DNA of 64,000 bases from Acidobacteriota bacterium (GTDB taxonomy: Bacteria > Acidobacteriota > Vicinamibacteria > Vicinamibacterales > UBA2999), in NCBI GenBank assembly GCA_030697165.1, contig JAUYQQ010000002.1:62001-126000 (forward strand), written 5' to 3'. Position 1 is the first letter of the stretch, and each line of letters opens with the position of its first letter. Positions 1-8,562 of this stretch are shown piece by piece. The notes beneath the pieces are model-generated. The model did no database searches. It had not been told where the DNA came from and was given only the letters and a program-made list of their open reading frames with translations. The translations under genes and the position numbers were made by a program.

Positions 1-1
1 C

Positions 2-310
2 AACAAGATGGCGATCGCGCAAGAAGAGATCTTCGGGCCGGTGCTGGTGATCATTCCGTACGACACCGAAACGGATGCCGTGGCCATGGCCAACGACTCG
101 CCGTATGGCCTCGCGGGCGGGGTGTGGGCGGGCACGCCTGAGCGCGCGCTCGGCGTCGCGAAACAGCTGCGCACCGGTCAGGTGGATATCAACGGCGGCC
201 GCTTCAACGTGCTGGCGCCGTTTGGCGGCTACAAGAAGTCGGGCATCGGCCGCGAGATTGGGCCGCTGGCGCTGGAAGAGTTCTTCCAGCTGAAATCCAT
301 TCAGCGTTAA
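2..310 (+). CDS. Aldehyde dehydrogenase family protein, C-terminal part (cut by window edge)
   Basis: The reading frame is open from base 2 to a TAA stop and covers about the last 102 residues of an NAD(P)-dependent aldehyde dehydrogenase. Visible family features are the [11 protein letters not shown] segment, the [12 protein letters not shown] segment, and a C-terminal [14 protein letters not shown] stretch of the oligomerisation region. The catalytic Cys and the NAD-binding half lie upstream of the window, so substrate preference cannot be judged. The ATG at 8 is an internal Met, not a start. The nickel-transporter-like gene follows 18 bases later on the same strand. Confidence 0.93.
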   Translation, partial: NKMAIAQEEIFGPVLVIIPYDTETDAVAMANDSPYGLAGGVWAGTPERALGVAKQLRTGQVDINGGRFNVLAPFGGYKKSGIGREIGPLALEEFFQLKSIQR

Positions 311-328
311 TCTCGCCACGGCCCTGAC

Positions 329-928
329 ATGTTTGCCTTTCTCGCGGGAGTTGCCGCCGGCCTGCTGCACGTCGTGTCGGGCCCCGATCACCTCGCCGCC
401 GTGGCGCCACTGGCGTCGGACCGCAAGCGGCGTCAGTGGCTGACTGGCCTGCAGTGGGGCTTTGGCCACACGGCGGGCGTGGTGCTGGTCGCGTCGCTGC
501 TGCTCTTGCTCAAAGAGCAACTGCCGCTCGAAGCCATCTCGGCCTACAGCGAGCGCGTCGTCGGCGCGACGCTGATCGCGCTCGGCACCTGGGGCGTGTG
601 GCGGGCCTACCAGCGGCATCGCCAACCACACGGTGGCGGACACACTCACGGTGGCGCTTCGTTCGCCATGGGGACCATTCACGGTCTGGCCGGCAGCTCC
701 CATCTGTTCGGCGTGTTGCCTGCCCTCGCCTTTCCATCACGCACGGCCTCGATGCTGTATCTCGCGGGGTTCGGCCTGGGCGCCATCGCCGGCATGACGG
801 CGTTCTCGACCGCCGTCGGCCTGCTGTCGTCGCGACTGGATCGCCGTTCGCGAAGCTACGGCGGGGTGCTCTACGCAGCCTCCGCGGTCGCACTGGTCGT
901 TGGCGGGGTCTGGTTGGTCAGGCAATGA
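329..928 (+). CDS. NicO/UreH-type nickel (cobalt) transporter-like membrane protein
   Basis: A 199-residue, very hydrophobic protein with about six predicted membrane spans. The first span carries HVVSGPDH (His14, Asp20, His21), resembling the His/Asp metal motif of nickel/cobalt permeases. A His-rich loop (HRQPHGGGHTHGG, near residues 90-105) lies between the two halves, as in NicO/RcnA/UreH-type proteins. The likely role is transport of Ni2+ or a related divalent ion across the inner membrane; direction cannot be decided. Its TGA overlaps the ATG of the next gene. LarE, which helps build a nickel cofactor, is encoded 14 kb away; a functional link is only a guess. Confidence 0.75.
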   Translation: MFAFLAGVAAGLLHVVSGPDHLAAVAPLASDRKRRQWLTGLQWGFGHTAGVVLVASLLLLLKEQLPLEAISAYSERVVGATLIALGTWGVWRAYQRHRQPHGGGHTHGGASFAMGTIHGLAGSSHLFGVLPALAFPSRTASMLYLAGFGLGAIAGMTAFSTAVGLLSSRLDRRSRSYGGVLYAASAVALVVGGVWLVRQ

Positions 929-2034
929 AGCTCGTGCCGGGCGTCCTGGCGGCATTTGTCGTGATGCTCACGGGCTTCTGGCTCGCCGATCAGATTGGCC
1001 AGGCGATTCTGGCCGCGCAGGGGCTGACGGGCAGCAGTCCGGTCTCTGGCGTCCCGGTCGCGATCGTCCTGGGCTTGCTGCTGCGCAACACGCTGCCGCT
1101 GCCGGCGTCACTGGCGCCGGGCCTGAAGTTCGCCACCACCGCCATTCTTCGCGCCGGCATCGTGCTGGTGGGCATTCGCCTGAGCCTGTTCGATGTCGTC
1201 AAGCTGGGCATTGCCGGCCTGCCGGTCGTGCTTGCGGCGATCGCCACCGGGCTGTTGTTCGTGACCTGGTTCAATAAGAAGCTGGGCTTGCCGCCGCGCC
1301 TGGGCACCCTGATCGCCGCCGGCACCAGCATTTGCGGCGTCACGGCCATCGTCTCGGTCGCCCCGGCCATCGAGGCCGACGAGCGCGAAGTGGCCTACGC
1401 CGTGGCCAACGTCGTCGCCTTCGGCCTGTTCGGGATGCTCGCCTATCCCTACCTCGCGCACTACTTCCTCACCTCGTCCGAGACGATTGGCTTGTTCCTG
1501 GGTACCGCCATTCACGACACGTCGCAGGTCGTTGGCGCGGCGCTGACCTACAAGCAGGTTTACGAAGATGATGTGGTGCTGCGAGTAGCGACGGTGACGA
1601 AGCTGACTCGCAACATCTTCCTGGCCGCGGTCATTCCGTTGCTGACGTGGATGCACATTCGCGACTCGCAGGCGGCCGTTGGTGGCGTGCCGAAGAAGAC
1701 CAGGTGGACGGCGCTGATTCCTGGCTTTGTCATCGGTTTCGTGGCGATGGCGGTGGTGCGCTCGGCCGGGGATGCCACACTGGGTTCAAATGGCGCAGCC
1801 TTCGGGATCTGGGACGCCGCGTCGTGGGCCTCGATCACGAAACAGCTGGGCGATTACTGGGCGTCTCAGATTTTGCTGGGCACGGCGATGGCTGCGGTCG
1901 GGCTGAACACCAACTTCGCGGTGTTCAAGGGCGTAGGCATGAAGCCGTTTGCCGTCGGCCTGGCCGGTGCGGTTGCGGTCGGGTCGGTCGGGATGCTGAT
2001 GGCCGTGCTCTTCGGTCGTTTCGTGCATCTATGA
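925..2034 (+). CDS. yeiH: YeiH-family (UPF0324) putative sulfate exporter
   Basis: A 369-residue integral membrane protein with roughly ten hydrophobic segments. It matches the YeiH/PSE family by its length, by GIRLSLFDV in the first half, by GTSICGVTAI, and by GTAIHDTSQVVGA followed by the TVTKLTRN motif. The family is annotated as putative sulfate exporters, but the substrate is not firmly known. The start chosen is the ATG at 925, which overlaps the stop of the preceding gene; the open frame continues upstream but that part is antisense-like sequence inside the nickel transporter. The stop codon is the first part of a palindromic repeat shared with the convergent dacB-like gene. Confidence 0.88.
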   Translation: MKLVPGVLAAFVVMLTGFWLADQIGQAILAAQGLTGSSPVSGVPVAIVLGLLLRNTLPLPASLAPGLKFATTAILRAGIVLVGIRLSLFDVVKLGIAGLPVVLAAIATGLLFVTWFNKKLGLPPRLGTLIAAGTSICGVTAIVSVAPAIEADEREVAYAVANVVAFGLFGMLAYPYLAHYFLTSSETIGLFLGTAIHDTSQVVGAALTYKQVYEDDVVLRVATVTKLTRNIFLAAVIPLLTWMHIRDSQAAVGGVPKKTRWTALIPGFVIGFVAMAVVRSAGDATLGSNGAAFGIWDAASWASITKQLGDYWASQILLGTAMAAVGLNTNFAVFKGVGMKPFAVGLAGAVAVGSVGMLMAVLFGRFVHL

Positions 2035-2102
2035 ACAGGAGATCAAGAGTTCACGAGCAAGTCTTTTAAGTGTTCATCTCTTGATCTCTTGCTCCCCTGT
2101 TA
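2032..2102. repeat. Palindromic repeat at a convergent junction, probable bidirectional terminator
   Basis: AACAGGAGATCAAGAG on the left is matched by an imperfect inverted copy on the right (CTCTTGATCTC through CCCCTGTT). It fills the whole gap between the two convergent genes, and the stop codons of both genes (TGA 2032-2034; TAA on the minus strand 2102-2100) lie at its tips. A close relative sits at 27544-27606 after another stop codon, so this is a dispersed family. Confidence 0.7.
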
Positions 2103-3635
2103 CGGCAGCAGGCTGGGGTGCTTGAAAACCACCAGCCTCAGCAGGGCCTGGTCCATCGCCGCATCGATCTCGCGCGCCGGGACCCGGAAGCCGTTGACCA
2201 TGAACGCGAACACCAGCGGCTCGCCTTCTTCAGTGACGACGTAGCCGGCGAGCGACCGCACCTGGGACATGGAGCCGGTCTTGGCCCAGACGCGCGCCTC
2301 GCCGACGGTCCCCTTCAGCCGCTGCGCCAGGCCGCCGCTCACGCCCGAAACCGGCAGCGACGAGCGGAAGTTCTCGGCGAGTTCGGGGTTGAGCCACATG
2401 TAGGTCAGCACGCCGATCAGCGCGTCGGGGGTCAGGTAGTCGTAACGCGACAGGCCCGAGCCGTCGCGCGCCAGGTAATAGTCGGGCGACACGCCCCACC
2501 GGCCCAGGGTCTCGGCCAGGATCTGCAATCCCGCTTCGGTGGTGGCAGGGACGCCCGGCGGCGACAGCGATCGCAACAGGGTCTCGGCGTAGAGGTTACG
2601 GCTCCACTTGTTGATGGTGTCGACGATTTCGAACAGTGCTGCCGAGCGGTCCTCGAGCAGCAGCGTGGCCTTGGCCATGTCGGGCGGAATGGCAACCGCG
2701 TCGATGTCGGCAATGTCGCCGGCGACCACGATGCCGTGCCGGAGCAGGGCTTCGCGCACTGCGTTCAAATAGAACACCGTGGGATTGGGCACGGCCGCGG
2801 TCGCCGCCAGCGGGGCGGCGCCCAGGGCGACCTGCCCTCGTACCTTCAACACGGAGCTGCCCGGGTCGCGCTCGAGGGAGAGGCGGCTCGGCTCGCCTGC
2901 GGCCGCCGTGACCACGTCGCGGTCGAGGGTCAGCCCGCTGCCTGGCGGCGACACGGTGATGATGGCGAGGCTGCCGGCCGCCATGCCAGGGCCGACGCTG
3001 AGTTCCACCTGGTTCTCGTTGTACTGCAGCGCGCTGACGGGCGCACCGTAGCCGAGCGCGAGGTCGTCCCACGCCCAGCCTAAACCCCAGCCAGGCTCGG
3101 CAAACGCGTTGTCGTCGCCGATCAGGTGACCGGTGATCACGCGCACGCCGCCCGCGGCGAGTCGTCTCGCCCAGTCGTCAAACGCCGCCGCGCGATCGGG
3201 ATGCCGCGGGTTGATGGTGGGATCGCCGTTGCTGACGACCACCAAGTCGCCTTCGAGCCGTCCGTCCGTTACCGGGCCGGTGGCATAGAGCTGGGTGGTG
3301 TAGCGGTAGTCCCAGCCAAGGCGCTCGGCCGCCACGGCGGTGGTCAGCAACTTTTGGGTTGAAGCGGGCACCTGGAGGCGGAACGAGTTGGAGCTGTACA
3401 GCGTCTCGCCGCGCTTGAGCGAGTGGACGGCCACCGACCACAAGCCGTGGTCCACACTGCGCGCCGAGAAGATCGCCCGCAGATCGCGGCGGAGTTGTTC
3501 GTGATGGTCGGGGTGGGCGAGGGCCTCGGCGAGCGTCGGCGCCTGCGCCCCGGCCGTTTGCCGGCTGGCGCAGGCCGTGGCGAGCAGGAGCGCGGCCGCG
3601 ACGGCCGCGGCCTTATGCCCGCCCCGTTTGGTCAC
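2100..3635 (-). CDS. dacB: D-alanyl-D-alanine carboxypeptidase/endopeptidase (peptidase S13, PBP4 type)
   Basis: A 511-residue penicillin-binding protein of the DacB/PBP4 family that trims or cleaves peptidoglycan stem peptides in the periplasm. The three active-site motifs are visible: SxxK as S92-T-Q-K95, SxN as S-R-N in KWSRNLYAE, and KTG in WAKTGSMSQ. The N-terminus is a signal sequence ending near LLATACAS; the Cys at about 22 could be lipidated, although the -3 Ala makes the lipobox weak. The gene overlaps the stop of the downstream-transcribed neighbour pattern (the DUF4340 gene ends at 3632), so it is probably the last gene of the minus-strand operon that starts near 8428. Confidence 0.92.
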   Translation of the reverse strand: MTKRGGHKAAAVAAALLLATACASRQTAGAQAPTLAEALAHPDHHEQLRRDLRAIFSARSVDHGLWSVAVHSLKRGETLYSSNSFRLQVPASTQKLLTTAVAAERLGWDYRYTTQLYATGPVTDGRLEGDLVVVSNGDPTINPRHPDRAAAFDDWARRLAAGGVRVITGHLIGDDNAFAEPGWGLGWAWDDLALGYGAPVSALQYNENQVELSVGPGMAAGSLAIITVSPPGSGLTLDRDVVTAAAGEPSRLSLERDPGSSVLKVRGQVALGAAPLAATAAVPNPTVFYLNAVREALLRHGIVVAGDIADIDAVAIPPDMAKATLLLEDRSAALFEIVDTINKWSRNLYAETLLRSLSPPGVPATTEAGLQILAETLGRWGVSPDYYLARDGSGLSRYDYLTPDALIGVLTYMWLNPELAENFRSSLPVSGVSGGLAQRLKGTVGEARVWAKTGSMSQVRSLAGYVVTEEGEPLVFAFMVNGFRVPAREIDAAMDQALLRLVVFKHPSLLP

Positions 3636-5032
3636 TGCTTCTCGCCCGGCTTGTCGGTGGCCGGGGCGGCCGGCGGCTCGGGCGGGATCGTGACCACGTC
3701 GAACGCCTGCATCGCCGCGGCCATCGAGGCCAGATCGACCTTGGCGACCACGGCTTCACCCTCGCGCGCGGCGAACGACTCTTCGCCGACACGGCCGAAG
3801 CGCACGCGTTCGAACTTGCCTTCGTCGAAGCTGGCGCTGACGACCAGCGCCGGCCGGTCGAGCCCGGTCCTGGTCCTGGCCTCGACGAACGATTCCGCCT
3901 TGATCGCCACGAGCTTGGCCAGCAGATCGTCCATGGCCGCGGAGTCGGCGGTGTGCGAGGCGCCGCCGACGCGGGTCACCTTCCAGGAATCGGTGCCGGC
4001 CGGGTCCGTGGCCTTCACCTTCTCCAATTCGTAGGTCTTGGGGCCGCCCGGCGCATCGAGCACCGCGCGCAGCCGGTCCACATGGAAGGCACGCAGCTCG
4101 AACAGCTCCTTCTTGCGGTAGTCGTCAAAGGGCTTGGTGAAATCGCCCTGCAGCGTCGTGTCGACGGTGAACACCAGCGGCCGGGACCGGTCGCGCGCGT
4201 AGGTGTCGCCGTTTTCGGTCTTGCCCACTTCGAGGATGGCCTTGGCGCTGCCGGCGCCCACCGCAATGGTCATCACCGGCCGGTCGAGCCCGTACTTCGC
4301 CAGCTCCGTGCCCTCGCTGTCGACCAGCTTCGACATGTTGGCGCTCGCCAGCCGCGTGAGCAACCCCTCGATGGCGCTGTAATCGCTGCGCGATGGCACC
4401 GGCCCGCTGACCTTCCAGTCGCTGCCGTCGCGTGCCAGCGTCATGGTCCGGCCGTCGCGGACCAGCGTCACCGCATCGGCCTTCTCGCGGTCGAACTTCA
4501 GGATCTTCTTGTCGCGCAGGTCGAACGGGGTGCGGTTGAAGCTGGTTTCCTGGAACGACGACACCAGGAACACCGTCTGGTCGCCGTTCTTCATGGCGTA
4601 CATCTCGCCCCCGGTGGCGTTCATGTCGCCAAGCGCCAGCGAGCCAGTCTGGCTGCCGGCCTTGAACTCGACCGCAATTGGCGGCGTCGCCAGGTTGTAC
4701 TTCACCAGGTCGGTGGCGTTCTCTTCGACGACGCGTACGCGTTCGAGATTGGCGAGCGCCATTCCAAGGCTCGCCGCCTCGGCCGGGTCGGCGTCGGTCT
4801 CGACCGGCTCGATCATCTTCCAGCCGGCCTCGCTCTTGCGCAGCAGGCTGGTCTCGCCCTGGTAGGTCAGCTTGACCTCGTCCACGGCATCAACCGCGAG
4901 CGTGTAGACCTTTTCCTTCGCCGGCCCGCCATCGAAGCCGGGCGCGGGCCGCTTCGAATCCACGAAGTAGATGTAGCCGCCCAACCCGGCCAGGACGACG
5001 ATCAGGATCAGAGTGGAGGTGATGCCGCGCAT
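3632..5032 (-). CDS. DUF4340 domain protein
   Basis: A 466-residue protein with one N-terminal membrane anchor (about residues 5-25, LILIVVLAGLGGYIYFV) and a large extracytoplasmic part. That part contains repeated units of the DUF4340 type, recognisable as VDEVKLTYQG..LLRKSEAGWKMIEPVETDADPAEAASL and a second similar pattern near SDWKVSGPVPSRSDYSAIEGLLTRL. DUF4340 proteins are commonly encoded next to GldF/GldG-like ABC genes, as here. Biochemical function is unknown; a periplasmic adaptor to the adjacent ABC system is an inference from context. It ends in an Ala/Pro-rich tail and overlaps the dacB-like start by 4 bases. Confidence 0.85.
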   Translation of the reverse strand: MRGITSTLILIVVLAGLGGYIYFVDSKRPAPGFDGGPAKEKVYTLAVDAVDEVKLTYQGETSLLRKSEAGWKMIEPVETDADPAEAASLGMALANLERVRVVEENATDLVKYNLATPPIAVEFKAGSQTGSLALGDMNATGGEMYAMKNGDQTVFLVSSFQETSFNRTPFDLRDKKILKFDREKADAVTLVRDGRTMTLARDGSDWKVSGPVPSRSDYSAIEGLLTRLASANMSKLVDSEGTELAKYGLDRPVMTIAVGAGSAKAILEVGKTENGDTYARDRSRPLVFTVDTTLQGDFTKPFDDYRKKELFELRAFHVDRLRAVLDAPGGPKTYELEKVKATDPAGTDSWKVTRVGGASHTADSAAMDDLLAKLVAIKAESFVEARTRTGLDRPALVVSASFDEGKFERVRFGRVGEESFAAREGEAVVAKVDLASMAAAMQAFDVVTIPPEPPAAPATDKPGEKQ

Positions 5033-5038
5033 GGCTCG

Positions 5039-6655
5039 TTACCTTCTCCGCCACCACGTGTAAACGCCCGATGCGAACACGATGCCGGGGATGACGAACA
5101 GGCACAGCAGCATGATGCGCTGTTGCTGATCGGCCGTCAGCGTGAGGCGGCGGTCGGCGGGTTCGCGCGGACGAATCGCAATCAGGTTCTCCGACTGCGC
5201 CAGCCAGTTCACCGCGTTCATGAAGAAGTCGCGATTGCCCTGGATGCCGAGGCCGAAGTTGGCGGCGAAGTCGGAGTCGCCGATGCCGACGACCCGCGAT
5301 TCCGGCTTGCGCTCGGCGTCGGGTGCGGCCGGGGTGCCGTTACCAGCGGGCGCTGCCGGTGCTGCAGTGGCCGGCGCCGAGACGGCCGCACCGAGCGTGA
5401 TCGGTCCCATCCGGTCGCCCTTGCCCTCGTCGAAGGCAACCTGCGCGCCGCCGGCGCCCGACAGCGAGGCGAGATCGGCTTCGGCCCAGCTCTGGGCGCT
5501 CGTGTTGACCAGCGGCTGCGCGGTGCGGCCATTCGCGCCGCCTTCGATCGGCGTCATCGACCGCGCCATCGGGTAGGCGGTGAGCAGGCGGAAGCCCTCA
5601 CTGATCGCGTGGGGCGGGTACTGCGCCGCGACCGGCACCGACGCGTCGGTGCCGAGCATCTGGCCCATGCCGCTCGCATCGAGCACCACGTCGTTGCCAG
5701 CGCGGATGCCCCAGTCGGCCAGGAACTGCGTCAGCAGCGGATGCGTGTTCGCGCCGGACTTCGCTTCCGGATCGAGCATCACCAGCACCTTGCCGCCGGC
5801 GTTGACGTAGGTATTGAGCGCGTCGATCTCCGGCTGGAAGAAGTCCGTGGTCGGGCCGGGAATCACCACGACGGTGGCGTCGGCCGGCACGGTCTTCTGC
5901 TGCACCAGCACCAGCGATTCGACGCCGTAGTTGTCGCTCGCCAGCGACTGGACGATGGTGCTGAGCCCGGTGCGATCGGTGGCGGCAATGTCCTTCTCGC
6001 CGTGACCCTGGGTGAAGTACACCTTTCGCGTGGCGCCGGTCACCGCCTTGATCAACGCGTTGGTGATGGCCTGCTCGTCGGAACTGGTCACGCGCTCGGT
6101 GCGGTCCTTGTACTGGATCAGGATGGTCCCGTACGACTGGATCGCCGCCTCCTTCGCCCGGGTCGGTTCGCGGTCCGGGTCGACGTACTCGGTCTTGACG
6201 TTGGTCGAGTGGTACGTGAACTGGTCCAGCCGATCGCGGAACGCGTCGAAACTGGTTTGGCGATCGAAGACCACGAACGTGACCGGCGCGTCGAGCGTCT
6301 GCAGTACCTTGATGGTCTGGTCCGACAGGCTGTAGACCTGGTTGGCGGTGAAGTCCCAGCGCTTGTTCTGCCGGACGCCCAGGTAGTTCACGGCGACGAG
6401 AATGCCGAGGAACACCAGGATGCTGACGATCGACATGGTGCCGTACTGGGCGCCGCGGCCCTTGTAGAAGGTGGCGACGTCGCGCCACTGGCCGGCCATG
6501 TAGATCAGCACCGCCACCAGGCCTGCCCACGCCATGTAGGTGGCGTAGTGATCGCTCCACCAGCCCCAGGGCGGGGTGTAGAGGCGCGCGGCGACGGCCG
6601 CGAACACCAGGACCGTGCCAATCCAGCCGATGATTCCGAAAATCTTGTTCGCCAT
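5039..6655 (-). CDS. GldG-like ABC auxiliary protein
   Basis: A 538-residue protein with two or three N-terminal membrane spans, a long periplasmic middle part and a C-terminal span followed by WRRR. Segments such as DFTANQVYSLSDQTIKVLQTLDAPVTFVVFDRQ and VYFTQGHGEKDI, plus an intervening DUF4350-like fold ending in DPEAKSG, match the ABC-type uncharacterised transport/GldG family. In gliding Bacteroidetes this family works with GldA and GldF, but outside that group the role is open. The start is set at the ATG at 6655, which has GAGG six bases upstream and sits two bases after the permease stop; an in-frame ATG at 6670 lacks such a site. Confidence 0.85.
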   Translation of the reverse strand: MANKIFGIIGWIGTVLVFAAVAARLYTPPWGWWSDHYATYMAWAGLVAVLIYMAGQWRDVATFYKGRGAQYGTMSIVSILVFLGILVAVNYLGVRQNKRWDFTANQVYSLSDQTIKVLQTLDAPVTFVVFDRQTSFDAFRDRLDQFTYHSTNVKTEYVDPDREPTRAKEAAIQSYGTILIQYKDRTERVTSSDEQAITNALIKAVTGATRKVYFTQGHGEKDIAATDRTGLSTIVQSLASDNYGVESLVLVQQKTVPADATVVVIPGPTTDFFQPEIDALNTYVNAGGKVLVMLDPEAKSGANTHPLLTQFLADWGIRAGNDVVLDASGMGQMLGTDASVPVAAQYPPHAISEGFRLLTAYPMARSMTPIEGGANGRTAQPLVNTSAQSWAEADLASLSGAGGAQVAFDEGKGDRMGPITLGAAVSAPATAAPAAPAGNGTPAAPDAERKPESRVVGIGDSDFAANFGLGIQGNRDFFMNAVNWLAQSENLIAIRPREPADRRLTLTADQQQRIMLLCLFVIPGIVFASGVYTWWRRR

Positions 6656-6657
6656 GA

Positions 6658-7422
6658 TTAGCCTCGCCACCTTTCGCTGTCGACCGACTTCATGGTGAGG
6701 AACAGGCCGAACGCGATGAAGCTCAGGTAGTAGATCACGTGCTTGGTGTCGATGATGCCCTTGGCGAAGTCATCGAAGTGTTCCGTGATCGACAGGTGCG
6801 CCAGCACCGCCTGCGTGGTCGGGCCGACGAAGGAGCTGATCCAGTTGAGCACCCACAGCATCAGGAACACCGCGAAGGTCGCCATGGCGGCGACGATCTG
6901 GTTCTTGGTGAGGCTCGAGATGAACAGGCCGAGCGACAGGAAGCAGCCGCCCATCAGCAACAGGCCAAGGTAGCCGGTGGCAATCGGCTTCCATTCGGGA
7001 TCGCCGAAGATGAACAGGATCGCCATGTGGATCAGCGTGATCGAGAGCATGGCGGTGTAGAGCGCCATCGCCCCGAGGAACTTGCCGAGAATGATCTCGA
7101 CGTCGGTCAGCGGCGAGGTCAGCAGCAGCTCGATGGTGCCCGAGCGCTTCTCCTCGGAGTAGGTGCGCATGGTGATTAGCGGGAACACCAGCAGCATGAT
7201 CACCGTGGTGTTCATGAACGCCGGGCCGACCAGCATCTGGTTGATGTTCAGCGCCTGGCCGGGATTCATGCCCGCCTGCATGCTCTGCTGCTCGAAGAAC
7301 GCCAGCGGCACGTAGAAAAACCACCCGAACAGCAGGGCGAAGAAGCCGATCAGCACGTAGCCAATCGGTGACGAGAAGTAGGCATTCAGCTCGCGCTGGG
7401 CGATCGCGGCGATGTTACGCAC
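6658..7422 (-). CDS. ABC-2 type permease, GldF-like
   Basis: A 254-residue membrane protein with six predicted spans. It has the ABC-2 layout: QRELNAYFSSPIGYVLIGFFALLFGWFFY at the start, a cytoplasmic segment TMRTYSEEKRSGTIELLLTSPLTDVEIILGKFLGAM typical of ABC-2 permeases, and a last span FIAFGLFLTMKSVDSERWRG. It should form the membrane channel partner of the ATPase encoded just upstream in transcription order (overlap 8 bases). Together with the GldG-like and DUF4340 genes it forms one operon; the exported substrate is unknown. Confidence 0.9.
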   Translation of the reverse strand: MRNIAAIAQRELNAYFSSPIGYVLIGFFALLFGWFFYVPLAFFEQQSMQAGMNPGQALNINQMLVGPAFMNTTVIMLLVFPLITMRTYSEEKRSGTIELLLTSPLTDVEIILGKFLGAMALYTAMLSITLIHMAILFIFGDPEWKPIATGYLGLLLMGGCFLSLGLFISSLTKNQIVAAMATFAVFLMLWVLNWISSFVGPTTQAVLAHLSITEHFDDFAKGIIDTKHVIYYLSFIAFGLFLTMKSVDSERWRG

Positions 7423-8428
7423 CGGCCACCTCCTCGCCTTCCGCCTTCGCCGAGGCTTCGGCGGACAGGTCGCCTGCCGCAGTTGACTCGCCGGTGGCCA
7501 CTTCCTCGGTGGTCAGGCTCAGGAAGATCTCCTCGAGGCTGACCCGTACCGGCCGCAGCTCGAGCAAACCCCAACCGCCGCGGACGATGGCCGTGGCGAG
7601 TTCGCGCCGGACATCGGCGCCCTTGTCAGTGTCCACTTCGAAGATGCCCGTGTCGTCTTTCTGGTCGGCGACATGCACGCGGGCCACGCCGGCGACGCTT
7701 TGCAGCGCGCGCTGCATGTCGTCGACCGGGCCCTGTGCCTGCACATACATGGTGATGGCGCCGCGCAGCCGTTCGGTGAGCGCATCCGGCGTGTCGATGG
7801 CCACGACCTTGCCCTTGTTGATGATCACGACCTTCTGGCAGGTCTGCGACACCTCGGGGAGGATGTGGGTGCTCAGCACAATGGTGTGGTTGCCGGCCAG
7901 CTCGCGAATGAGCTGCCGCGTTTCGATGATCTGCTTGGGGTCGAGGCCCGCGGTCGGCTCGTCGAGCACCAGTACCTCGGGTTTATGGATCAGCGCCTGG
8001 GCCAGGCCGACGCGCTGTTTGTAGCCCTTGGAGAGCTTCGCGCAGTGCCGGTCGGCCATGTCGGCGACCCAGGTCCGCTTCATCACCTCGTCCACGCGGC
8101 CCTTGATGTCCTTGCGCACGCCCTTGATCTTGGCGACGAAGGTCAGGTACTCGCGGACGGTCATGTCCGGATAGAGGGGCGGGGTCTCGGGCAGGTAGCC
8201 GGTCTTGCGCTTGGCCTCGATCGGCTGCGTGAAGACGTCATGCCCCGCCACGGTCGCCGTGCCTTCGCTGGCCGGCATGTAGCCCGTGATGATGCGCATG
8301 GTGGTGGTCTTGCCCGCGCCGTTCGGCCCCAGGAACCCGAGGATTTCTCCCGACTCCGCGCGGAAACTCACGTCGTCCACGGCCGTAAATGCACCGTAGC
8401 GTTTCGATAGATGCTGAACCTCGATCAC
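7415..8428 (-). CDS. ABC transporter ATP-binding protein, GldA-like
   Basis: A 337-residue ATPase with Walker A GPNGAGKT, signature LSKGYKQRVGLAQAL, Walker B VLVLDEPTAGLD and the H-loop STHIL, then a roughly 100-residue C-terminal regulatory domain. The start chosen is GTG at 8428 (MIEVQHLSKRYG) with GGAG seven bases upstream; the open frame extends to 8527 but that extension has no family similarity. The C-terminal tail is rich in Ala/Glu (AEASAKAEGEE) and is encoded by a small palindromic sequence near 7440-7470, so the tail may have been added by a repeat. First gene of the minus-strand ABC/DUF4340/dacB operon. Confidence 0.9.
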   Translation of the reverse strand: MIEVQHLSKRYGAFTAVDDVSFRAESGEILGFLGPNGAGKTTTMRIITGYMPASEGTATVAGHDVFTQPIEAKRKTGYLPETPPLYPDMTVREYLTFVAKIKGVRKDIKGRVDEVMKRTWVADMADRHCAKLSKGYKQRVGLAQALIHKPEVLVLDEPTAGLDPKQIIETRQLIRELAGNHTIVLSTHILPEVSQTCQKVVIINKGKVVAIDTPDALTERLRGAITMYVQAQGPVDDMQRALQSVAGVARVHVADQKDDTGIFEVDTDKGADVRRELATAIVRGGWGLLELRPVRVSLEEIFLSLTTEEVATGESTAAGDLSAEASAKAEGEEVAGA

Positions 8429-8562
8429 GAGAGGTCTCCGATGGTTGAAAACAGTGTAAGCTCTAGACCGGACGCGGATTAAGTGCGTCCAGCCCCCCAT
8501 CCTATTCGAACCGCCTGAGCGCGGCAAGTCGCCTCAGACGGGATATCGCATTCAGGAACCAC

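Noticed and set aside
3953-6661. A 902-residue open frame on the plus strand opposite the DUF4340 and GldG-like genes
   Set aside because: Composition is the Arg/Ala/Gly/His-rich type produced by the antisense frame of GC-rich genes, with no domain pattern; the minus-strand genes have clear families.
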